From Caldilineaceae bacterium (lineage in GTDB: Bacteria > Chloroflexota > Anaerolineae > Caldilineales > Caldilineaceae), in the NCBI GenBank assembly GCA_026989655.1, contig JALSIX010000143.1, positions 1 through 39,427 on the forward strand: a stretch of 39,427 nt of DNA. The letters are read 5' to 3'. A model generated the notes under the pieces. That model did no database searches and was not told the origin of the DNA. It was given only the letters and a program-made list of their open reading frames with translations. The position numbers and the translations under genes were made by a program. Each line of letters opens with the position of its first letter. Position 1 is the stretch's first letter. Shown one piece after another: positions 17,478 to 26,177 of this stretch.

Positions 17478-17580
17478 AGCTAGGCTGGATAGGGCCTGGG
17501 AAGGAGCTGGGCCCGCCACGACAGGGTTTCCGACGACATTTTGAGCTGGTCCTGTTTCCCCCGTCAGGATCAGCTTTTTT
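17478..17580 (+). ncRNA. candidate small non-coding RNA (about 100 nt)
   Basis: The stretch between a TATAGT box and a strong intrinsic terminator has no open frame of coding character on the plus strand. It contains GGGCC (17492-17496) able to pair with GGCCC (17510-17514), and the terminator hairpin at its 3' end. The first part resembles a tRNA D-arm (TAGCTAGGCTGGATAGGGC), but no complete cloverleaf can be drawn. I do not recognise it as SRP, 6S, tmRNA or RNase P RNA. The alternative is that this is simply the 3' tail and terminator of the LysE transcript. Confidence 0.35.
17544..17580 (+). terminator. strong intrinsic terminator (plus strand)
   Basis: AGCTGGTCCTG (17544-17554) pairs with CAGGATCAGCT (17565-17575) as an 11-bp stem with one G-U pair. 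The run of T at 17575-17580 follows at once. It ends the LysE-operon transcript, the candidate small RNA, or both. On the minus strand the hairpin lacks a U-tract, so it does not serve the converging methyltransferase gene. Confidence 0.85.
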
Positions 17581-17605
17581 CTTGGCTCCACCGGCACGTC
17601 GAAAA

Positions 17606-18244
17606 CTACCGGGGTCGAGCTTTCCCCTTGTAGAGGAATCCCACCACTCGGGGGCCCAGGCCGTACTCCGCGCGCAGCTCTGCCAGCCGGAAACCTGCCT
17701 CCCGGAACAGCCGATCCATAGGGCGGTTCAGATGACACCCCCCGGCCACGATCTGCCAGGCCGGATTGAGACGATCCTGGAGACGGCGTATCCAGGGCTC
17801 CGGTGCAGCCCCATGCTCCAGAAAGAGCACCTGGCCGCCAGGGCGGAGCACCCGCCGCATCTCGGCCAATGCACCCTGTACACCCGGCACACTGCATAGG
17901 GTGAAGGTGGTGACCACGGTGTCCACGCTGGCATCGTCCAGGGGGATGGCCTCCGCGGACCCCTCCAACAGTTCCACCGGAATCCGGATGCGGGGAAGGC
18001 GCTCCTGGGCCCAGGCCAGGAGCGTCGGCGAAGGGTCCAGGCCCCAGATCCGCTGGACCTGGCCTGGACGGTAGTGGTCCAGGTTGTGGCCTGCGCCGAT
18101 CCCGATCTCCAGCACCCGTCCTTCGGCTGCGGGGACCACCTGTGCCCGTTCCCGGGCGATCTCGGGGGTGGAACACGCGCGCACGATGACGTGGGGCAGC
18201 ACGTGCTCGTTGTAGAGATGGAGGAGGCGATGGAAGGGGGACAT
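17606..18244 (-). CDS. class I SAM-dependent methyltransferase (UbiE/METTL7-like)
   Basis: A 212-residue methyltransferase. Motif I, for S-adenosylmethionine, is VLEIGIGAGHN (about residues 44-54). The acidic end of strand 2 is GLDPSPTLL, then LLEGSAEAIPLDDASVDTVV and the post-motif LAEMRRVLRPGGQVLFLEHG, which is typical of the Methyltransf_11 group. The C-terminal part (HLNRPMDRLFREAGF) resembles METTL7/UbiE-related proteins. The substrate is unknown; lipids, quinones and small molecules are all possible. It lies 34 bases after the SNF2 helicase gene and is probably transcribed with it. Confidence 0.9.
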   Translation of the reverse strand: MSPFHRLLHLYNEHVLPHVIVRACSTPEIARERAQVVPAAEGRVLEIGIGAGHNLDHYRPGQVQRIWGLDPSPTLLAWAQERLPRIRIPVELLEGSAEAIPLDDASVDTVVTTFTLCSVPGVQGALAEMRRVLRPGGQVLFLEHGAAPEPWIRRLQDRLNPAWQIVAGGCHLNRPMDRLFREAGFRLAELRAEYGLGPRVVGFLYKGKARPR

Positions 18245-18278
18245 GGTTCTGGATTTCCTCTCGGGGGGCGTGGGCCGC

Positions 18279-20261
<1,983 letters not shown>

Positions 20262-20338
20262 CTGTCCTCTCGGTCCTTGCCCCTGAAAGGGCCACCGGGC
20301 CCTTCAGGCGCGCCGTATCTCGGTTCGTTCCCCCGGTG

Positions 20339-22645
20339 TCACCGGACCTCCACGGTCCCGAGCTGGATCCGTTCGTCCTGGACCGGTCGATTCGCGTCCT
20401 CCACGGGCACCCGTGGGGAGCCGTCTGTCCCCGAGGGGTAGAGCCCCACCCACAGGGTGTAGGTTCCAGGGCGCAGATCGGGGGGCAGGGGGATCTGGAA
20501 CATGCTCAGGCTGGCGTCTCCAGGGCGCCAACGGCTGGTGGGAAAACGCCCTTCTGCTGGGGGTTGGTCGAAGGTGGCCACGAAGGCTCCCTGGGGATCC
20601 ACCAGGTGCACGAAGGCCGTGTAGTCCGCCTTCAGGGCCCGGCGGGTCTCCCAGTACAGTGTAACCGGCAGGGGAGGGCGCTGTCCAGCCCGGATCTGGC
20701 GGGGGTATCGGTATCCGGTGAGGACGATCCCCGGGGCCCATGTTCCCCGGATCGGTCGCAGGTCCACTGGACGCGGGTAGCCCTCGGGGCCGGCCTCCAC
20801 CTCCACCACGCCCACCACCCGGCTCTCGATCTTGGGCCCTCCTCCCTGCACGGGCATCAGCCCTTCGCTCTCAGGCTCGGTGGAGTCTGGGTCCACGAAG
20901 CCGATGTAGACCCGGGCCAGGATGGGGGAGGGGAGATCGATGGTGTCCGCGAGCTGGACCTGGTAGCGATCCACATAGATCACGCCGGGCTGCCACAGGG
21001 TCAGGGGGCGGGTTCCCCAGCCGGGATGGGTGGTGACGTTGCCGATGGGCACGTTGTCCGGGTCCAGGAGCTGGACGAAGAGCTCGTGGTCCTGGGCCAG
21101 GGGCACCTGGGTGCGCATGTACAGGACAATGGGGACCTCCTGGCCCGGGCGAAAGCGCCTGGAGGGCAGCTCCACCGCGAGCAGCTCGATCCCAGGGCCG
21201 TAGACCCGTTCCACCGGGGTCGCGCGGGGCGGCACCTGGGCCACCACTTGGCCGGTAAGCCCCTGGCCGTAGGCCTCGGGCAGCACCGTGGTCAGCGCGT
21301 AGAGGGAGGAGAGCCAGAGCCCGGCCGGCAGGGCCAAGGCCACCACCGGCCGCCAGGAGCCTGGCAGCCGGCCCAGCCAGATCCCGATCCCCGCGGCGAA
21401 GACCAGGGCGAAGGCGGGCAGGGCCGGGAAGAGCAGTCGGCCCTGGGCTCCTTCGGCCACCCAGAGCCAGTAGGCCATGAGCCCCAGGGAGAGGAGCAGC
21501 CAGGTGAGGGCCAGGAGGTGCACTCGGGCCACCGGCGATCTCAGCAGGGCCCTAGGGCGCAGGCGCTCTCGGGGGAGCTGGGCCAGGGCCCACCATGCGC
21601 CCACGAAGGCCAGCAGGCCGAGCCCGTCCACCAGCCGGTACCAGCCCCGGGGCATCAGGACGCTGAACCAGCCGAACAGCCCCCAGAAGGACCACCGCAG
21701 GCCCCGCAGCTCGCCCATCAGCCGGCCCAGGGTCAGGGGTTCCGTGCGTTGACCGGTGATGGTGAGGAGATGGCGCACCCCCAGCACGTCGCCGTAGAGG
21801 AGCCAGTTGCGCAGGTACCACCAACCGGCCACCAGCCCCGCGATCCCCAGCACGGCTGCGCCGCCCCGCCAGAGCTGGGAACGGTCCCGTTCCAGGTAGC
21901 TGCGCAGGAGCACCACCAGCCCGGCCAGGACCAGCAGGCCCAGCCCGTGGAGCTTGCCCAGGGCGGCCAGCCCCAGGAGGACCCCCAGCCCCATCCATTC
22001 GCGCAGGCGCACCGGCTGGTGGGAGGGACGCACGGCCAGACGGGCCATGAAGAGGAGGTTCGCCCCGGCCAGGGCATTGATCACGTTGTCGTTGGAGACA
22101 CTGGCGCTGATGAACGCGAACTGGGGCAAGGTGGCCATCCAGGCCAGGGCCAACAGCCGGGTCTCTCGGTCCTCGGGAAAGGCCAGCCGAGCCAGGCCGT
22201 AGGTACACAGGAGCGTGGCGATCCCCAGGAGCACCGAGACCCCTCGGGCCACATGGACCGCCAGAACGGTGTCCTGGAGAGGCCGTCTCCGCGCGCTGTA
22301 GAGGATGAAGTTCTTGTTGCCGGGATAGGTGGGATCGCCCAGATTGGCCCGGGGATTCCGGACGGCCACCTGCTCGAAGTCGTCCTGGTCGATCCAGCGG
22401 ATGGCCCCGGCCACCAATGCGTAGTAGAGGGGGGCCTGGGAGCCTTCCTGAGCCCAGGGCCCTGTCGCGGTCTCGGCCTGGACGGGCAGGCCTTTGCCCT
22501 GGGCCAGATGGCGGGCGAACGCGTAGTGGTAGAGCTCATCGGGGGTCTCGAACGGCGGCACCACCAGGCTGTAGGCCAGGCCGGTCGCCGCGAACACCGC
22601 GACCCACAGGCCCACCCACCACCGTTCGGATAGGTTCCCGGGCAT
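20339..22645 (-). CDS. polytopic GT-C membrane glycosyltransferase-like protein (PMT/DUF2142-like)
   Basis: A 768-residue membrane protein. The first helix (about 9-28) is followed by PPFETPDELYHYAFARHLAQ, where the Asp-Glu pair in the first external loop is the usual catalytic signature of PMT/GT39-type GT-C enzymes. About eleven further helices extend to about residue 480. The C-terminal third is soluble and beta-rich, probably extracytoplasmic. It likely transfers a sugar from a polyprenyl-phosphate carrier to protein or glycan at the outer face. It precedes the SNF2 helicase by 77 bases. The family name is tentative; the topology and the DE loop are what I see. Confidence 0.8.
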   Translation of the reverse strand: MPGNLSERWWVGLWVAVFAATGLAYSLVVPPFETPDELYHYAFARHLAQGKGLPVQAETATGPWAQEGSQAPLYYALVAGAIRWIDQDDFEQVAVRNPRANLGDPTYPGNKNFILYSARRRPLQDTVLAVHVARGVSVLLGIATLLCTYGLARLAFPEDRETRLLALAWMATLPQFAFISASVSNDNVINALAGANLLFMARLAVRPSHQPVRLREWMGLGVLLGLAALGKLHGLGLLVLAGLVVLLRSYLERDRSQLWRGGAAVLGIAGLVAGWWYLRNWLLYGDVLGVRHLLTITGQRTEPLTLGRLMGELRGLRWSFWGLFGWFSVLMPRGWYRLVDGLGLLAFVGAWWALAQLPRERLRPRALLRSPVARVHLLALTWLLLSLGLMAYWLWVAEGAQGRLLFPALPAFALVFAAGIGIWLGRLPGSWRPVVALALPAGLWLSSLYALTTVLPEAYGQGLTGQVVAQVPPRATPVERVYGPGIELLAVELPSRRFRPGQEVPIVLYMRTQVPLAQDHELFVQLLDPDNVPIGNVTTHPGWGTRPLTLWQPGVIYVDRYQVQLADTIDLPSPILARVYIGFVDPDSTEPESEGLMPVQGGGPKIESRVVGVVEVEAGPEGYPRPVDLRPIRGTWAPGIVLTGYRYPRQIRAGQRPPLPVTLYWETRRALKADYTAFVHLVDPQGAFVATFDQPPAEGRFPTSRWRPGDASLSMFQIPLPPDLRPGTYTLWVGLYPSGTDGSPRVPVEDANRPVQDERIQLGTVEVR

Positions 22646-22692
22646 GGACCGGTCTCGTCCTTGTCGTCAGGGTCGAGCAGCTCAAGATCCCA

Positions 22693-22722
22693 ATCATACC
22701 GTGTCCGCTGCCCGGTGGGGAA
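22693..22722 (-). promoter_or_regulatory. candidate promoter of the GT-C/SNF2/methyltransferase unit
   Basis: On the minus strand TTCCCC (complement of 22717-22722) and TATGAT (complement of 22693-22698) are spaced by 18 bases. The -10 is good and the -35 poor. Transcription would start about 40 bases before the ATG at 22645. Confidence 0.45.
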
Positions 22723-22765
22723 ATTTCCCAGGGCCTGGGCCGGACGCCGGGGCCGGGATTTCCGC

Positions 22766-23149
22766 TCACCCCTCCGGCAGGACGGCCACGCAGTCCACCT
22801 CGATGAGGATGCCCGGCAACTGGGCCCCCACGGTGGTCCGGGCCGGGTAGGGGGTGGACACGTACTGGCGGTAGATCTCGTTCATCTCCGGGAAGTCCTT
22901 CAGGTCGGCCAGGAACACCCCCACCTTCACCACATGTTCCCAGGAAGTCCCCGCGGCCTCCAACAGGATGGAGATGTTCTCGAAGACCCGGACGGCCTGT
23001 TCCCGAAATCCACCTGGGACCACCTGCCCCGTGGCCGGGTCGATGGGCCCCTGGCCCGAGATGTAGACGGTGGGGCCGCTGGCCAGGATGGCCTGGGAGT
23101 AGACGCCCATGGGCGGCGCGCCTCGTTGGGTGAAGATCTCCTTTCGCAT
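22766..23149 (-). CDS. ridA: RidA family enamine/imine deaminase
   Basis: A 127-residue protein of the YjgF/YER057c/UK114 family. Members hydrolyse reactive 2-aminoacrylate and related enamines released by PLP enzymes. Family features are APPMGVYSQAI near the N-terminus, the ISGQGPIDPATG loop, and TPYPARTTVGA with Arg104 in the position of the conserved catalytic arginine. The C-terminal end is VDCVAVLP. The frame is open upstream to 23245, but AGGAGG lies 5 bases before ATG 23149, which decides the start. It follows the dipeptidase gene by 83 bases. Some family members lack deaminase activity; the Arg argues that this one is active. Confidence 0.93.
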   Translation of the reverse strand: MRKEIFTQRGAPPMGVYSQAILASGPTVYISGQGPIDPATGQVVPGGFREQAVRVFENISILLEAAGTSWEHVVKVGVFLADLKDFPEMNEIYRQYVSTPYPARTTVGAQLPGILIEVDCVAVLPEG

Positions 23150-23232
23150 GGTGGACCTCCTAGATGGTCGTGGTCGTCGGCTCGCGTCCGATGGGGGGCA
23201 GGGCACCGGGGGCCGATGGCGGCCTCCCGATA

Positions 23233-24312
23233 TCAGTCGCTCCATCCGGTACGCAGCAGACGCAGCCAGTTGCCGTGGGCGATGGCGGCCACGTCTGCCT
23301 CGGTGTACCCCCGCTCACGCAGCAGGGCGGGGATCCGCTGCAGGTCGGCGATGGTGTCCAGGTCCCGAGGCGACTGTTCCTGGCCGAAGCCACCGTCCAG
23401 GTCGGAGCCGATGCCCACGTGTTGGCTGCTCCCCGCGAGCTGACAGATGTGGTCGATGTGCGCGACGACCTTGTCCAACGTGGCCGGCTCGGGAGAGCCC
23501 GGGCCCTGGATCCAGCCGGGCACCAGCATCCAGGCATCGCAGGCCACCCCGATGACCCCGCCCCGCTCGATGATGGCCCGGATCTGCGCGTCGCTGAACT
23601 GTCGCTGGTGGGGAACCAAGGCCCGGGCGTTGGTGTGGGAGGCCAAGACCGGCCCTGGGTAGCGGTCCAACGCCTCCCAGAAGGCCACGTCCGAAAGGTG
23701 GGTCAGGTCCAGCAGCATGCCCAGCTCGGCCATGTGGGCCAGGAGCGCGTGTCCCCGGTCTGTGAGCCCCCGCTCCGTGCCTGTGCCGCCCGCGTACCGT
23801 CCCCGGCCGTAGTGGGAGAGGCCCAGCACCCGCAGGCCCATCGCGTACCAGTCCACCAGGTCGTCCGGCTCCAGGATGGGATCCGCGCCCTCCATGGCGA
23901 TGACCAAGCCCAGGGGAGGTTCCATGCCCGGGATGGCCTCTGCCTCGGCCCAGGTGACCCAGGCATCCCAGTGGGCATCCAGCCCAGGCCGGTCCTCCAC
24001 TACCCGGACCGCTCCCAGGGCCTCCAGTGCCCGATAGTAGGCCAGTTGTCCGCGGGCCACGCCGAAGGCCTGGGCCGGAGAGCCGTAGTCCAGATCGGGC
24101 TCCGGGCAGCCCGTGGAGCGGGCCAGGAGGGTGGCGAAGCAGAGGGCCACCCATCCCCGGCGCATGTCCGGAAGGGCCACCGTGCCCCGGGCTCGGCCCC
24201 GCCCAGGGGTCTTGGCCTCCAGTGTGCGGATGGTGTGGGCGGGCAGCCGCAGGTCCCGGTTCCACTGCAGCGCGTTCCAGGCCAGGTCCAGATGGGCGTC
24301 GATGATCAGCAC
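23233..24312 (-). CDS. peptidase family M19 (membrane/renal-type) dipeptidase
   Basis: A 359-residue zinc dipeptidase of the amidohydrolase fold. Metal-ligand regions are visible: IIDAHLDLAWN (His7, Asp9), the AMEGADPI segment with its bridging Glu, LLDLTHLSDVAFW, ASHTNARAL and GIGSDLDGGF. Members cleave dipeptides, including D-amino-acid-containing ones. There is no signal peptide, so it should act in the cytoplasm. The start is GTG with AGGAGG 9 bases upstream. It may process peptides brought in by a transporter, but the ABC system of this window is far away, so no direct link can be claimed. RidA follows on the same strand. Confidence 0.94.
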   Translation of the reverse strand: MLIIDAHLDLAWNALQWNRDLRLPAHTIRTLEAKTPGRGRARGTVALPDMRRGWVALCFATLLARSTGCPEPDLDYGSPAQAFGVARGQLAYYRALEALGAVRVVEDRPGLDAHWDAWVTWAEAEAIPGMEPPLGLVIAMEGADPILEPDDLVDWYAMGLRVLGLSHYGRGRYAGGTGTERGLTDRGHALLAHMAELGMLLDLTHLSDVAFWEALDRYPGPVLASHTNARALVPHQRQFSDAQIRAIIERGGVIGVACDAWMLVPGWIQGPGSPEPATLDKVVAHIDHICQLAGSSQHVGIGSDLDGGFGQEQSPRDLDTIADLQRIPALLRERGYTEADVAAIAHGNWLRLLRTGWSD

Positions 24313-24444
24313 AGCCGTCTTCCTCCTTGCGACGCGGGTCTCCTGTTTCGGCCGGAGTGCCGACTCCCCCTGTGCCTCTGCCCCGCCCCGGCTCAGATGG
24401 GGGGCGGGGCCAGCCTGGAGGACAGGAGCTGGCCGGGATGTTCC

Positions 24445-24678
24445 TCAGGTGGGATCCCTTCGCCGTGACCATCGGCGGCCTATCCAGAGCGCCCCCAACA
24501 CCACGCTGATCGGTCCCAGGACGATGATGGCGGCCCCCAACATCACCCGCAGGAGGAGGTTGGGGACGAAGAGGAAGAGGGCCAGGGCCAACAGAAAGGC
24601 CACGGTGACGCCGAGCCACTTTCGGCCCAGGTTCTGGTACAGGGGAGGTTCGCCGGTGGACGGAGGTGTTGGGTGCAT
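24445..24678 (-). CDS. small two-helix membrane protein, function unknown
   Basis: A 77-residue protein. A Pro-rich N-terminus is followed by two hydrophobic segments, about residues 22-40 and 44-66, and a basic tail (GRRWSRRRDPT). No family is recognised and no good Shine-Dalgarno precedes the ATG. It sits between threonine synthase and the dipeptidase on the same strand, with gaps of about 87 and 130 bases. The membrane pattern and position support a real gene. Confidence 0.55.
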   Translation of the reverse strand: MHPTPPSTGEPPLYQNLGRKWLGVTVAFLLALALFLFVPNLLLRVMLGAAIIVLGPISVVLGALWIGRRWSRRRDPT

Positions 24679-24765
24679 GGGTCACGAGAGATCCGAGTGT
24701 CTGGGGAAAGGGGCCCGGCGGGCCGAGGGCACTGGGCCGATCTCTGGGCATCCTGCCCTGTCCTC

Positions 24766-25983
24766 TCAATCCGCGGCCCCCTCCCTTCCCTGCCACAGAT
24801 GCGCGTACTTCAGGCCCGTGCCCGTGTTGAACAGGACCACCCGTTCATGGGGCTGGATCCAGCCCTCTCGGAGGAGGCGGCGCAGCGCGGACAGGGTGGC
24901 GGCACCCTCTGGCGCGGGAAAGACCCCGGTGAGGGCGCCCATGAGCCGGGCATCCTCCAGGAGCTCCCGGTCCTCCACGGCCACCGCGGTTCCCTGGCTC
25001 TCCCGCAGGGCCCGGAGGATGAGGAAGTCGCCGACGGCCGCGGGCACCCGCAACCCGCTGGCCACGGTGTGGGCGTCCTGCCACGTCTCCGCGTGGTCGG
25101 CACCGGCGTGGAAGGCCCGGACAATGGGCGCGCAGCCGCTGCTCTGGACACTGACCATGCGGGGACGCTCAGGGCCCACCAGACCCAGGCGCTCCATCTC
25201 GTGGAAGGCCTTCCACATGCCGATGAGGCCGGTGCCGCCGCCGGTGGGGTAGAGGATCACGTCGGGCAGGGTCCAGCCGAGCTGCTCCGCGAGCTCGTAG
25301 CCCATGGTCTTCTTGCCCTCCACCCGGTAGGGCTCTCGGAGGGTGGAGACATCGAACCAGCCCTGTTGCCTGGCCCCTTCCCGCACCTCCGTGCCGCAGT
25401 CGGTGATGAGGCCGTCCACCAGGGTCACCTGGGCCCCCAGGCTGTGGCACTCCACCTGGAAGGGGGCGGGGGTGTCCACGGGCATGAAGACATGGATCGG
25501 GAGCCCGGCCAGGGCCGCGTAGGCGCTGGCGGCTCCGGCCGCGTTGCCCGCGCTGGGGATCGCGAGGGCCGGGGCGCCCAGCTCCCAGGCTCGGCTGACA
25601 GCCACGGACAGCCCCCGGGCCTTGAAGCTGCCGGTGGGGTTCAGGGCCTCGTCCTTGATGTACAGGTTCGGACAGCCCAGGTGCTCGCCCAGGCGACGGG
25701 CGTGCAGGAGGGGGGTCCATCCCTCGCCCAGGCTGAGGCGACGGGCACGATCCTGCACCGGGAGGACCTCCACGTAGCGCCACAGGGAGGCAGGACGGCG
25801 AAGCAGGCCCTGGGGGGTCAGGGTGCGGCGGGCCTGGTCCAGGTCGTAGCGGGCCAACAGGGGCCTGTCGCAGGCCGGGCAGAGGCCCATCGGTCTATCG
25901 GCCGGATAGGTGGCGCCACACGCGCCGCACTCCAGATGGGTCAGGGTGGAGGAGGCAGTCTCTGCATTCCCGTGGACGGCCAT
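24766..25983 (-). CDS. thrC: threonine synthase
   Basis: A 405-residue PLP enzyme of fold type II that converts O-phosphohomoserine to threonine. A zinc-finger-like N-terminus (Cys19, Cys22, Cys35, Cys38) is typical of one threonine synthase group. GEGWTPLL precedes the PLP lysine in NPTGSFKARG (Lys121). Further PLP-binding regions are AIPSAGNAAGAASAYAA and the phosphate loop PTGGGTGLIGMW. The frame extends to a GTG at 26037, but the ATG at 25983 gives a normal N-terminus; GGAGG lies 13 bases upstream, rather far. Threonine dehydratase-like enzymes share the fold, but the Cys cluster and length favour threonine synthase. Confidence 0.92.
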   Translation of the reverse strand: MAVHGNAETASSTLTHLECGACGATYPADRPMGLCPACDRPLLARYDLDQARRTLTPQGLLRRPASLWRYVEVLPVQDRARRLSLGEGWTPLLHARRLGEHLGCPNLYIKDEALNPTGSFKARGLSVAVSRAWELGAPALAIPSAGNAAGAASAYAALAGLPIHVFMPVDTPAPFQVECHSLGAQVTLVDGLITDCGTEVREGARQQGWFDVSTLREPYRVEGKKTMGYELAEQLGWTLPDVILYPTGGGTGLIGMWKAFHEMERLGLVGPERPRMVSVQSSGCAPIVRAFHAGADHAETWQDAHTVASGLRVPAAVGDFLILRALRESQGTAVAVEDRELLEDARLMGALTGVFPAPEGAATLSALRRLLREGWIQPHERVVLFNTGTGLKYAHLWQGREGAAD

Positions 25984-26073
25984 GATGGGTGCGTTCCTCC
26001 CTGGGGAGGTGGATCCATCGAGGGGGCGACAGGGCACGCCAGGCTGCCGCGGAGCCTTGCGGTTCCAGGGGCC

Positions 26074-26101
26074 AGTCTACCAGAGGGCGTGGGAAATGCA
26101 A
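26074..26101 (-). promoter_or_regulatory. candidate promoter of the thrC operon
   Basis: On the minus strand an extended -10 TGGTAGACT (box is the complement of 26074-26079) is preceded at 16 bases by TTGCAT (complement of 26096-26101). It lies about 90 bases before the thrC ATG. The -35 is weak; the TG extension supports the call. Confidence 0.4.
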
Positions 26102-26104
26102 AGA

Positions 26105-26150
26105 GCGCTTCCTGGGGCGGCCGGATGGGCAGGGACAGGGCCGGAAGCGC
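26105..26150 (-). terminator. possible terminator after the secreted protease gene
   Basis: GCGCTTCC and GGAAGCGC (26105-26112 and 26143-26150) form a perfect 8-bp stem, with an inner GGCC/GGCC pairing possible. On the minus strand it is followed by TCTTTGCATTT. The loop is large and the U-tract interrupted, so efficiency is doubtful. Confidence 0.4.
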
Positions 26151-26177
26151 CCTCGGCGTGGGGGAGCGCCCTCGGGC

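Noticed and set aside
17472-17540. tRNA-like sequence (TAGCTAGGCTGGATAGGGC resembles a D-arm)
   Set aside because: No matching acceptor, anticodon or T-arm can be drawn, and TTTCCGAC is not a T-loop. At most a remnant; kept only as a remark on the small-RNA candidate.
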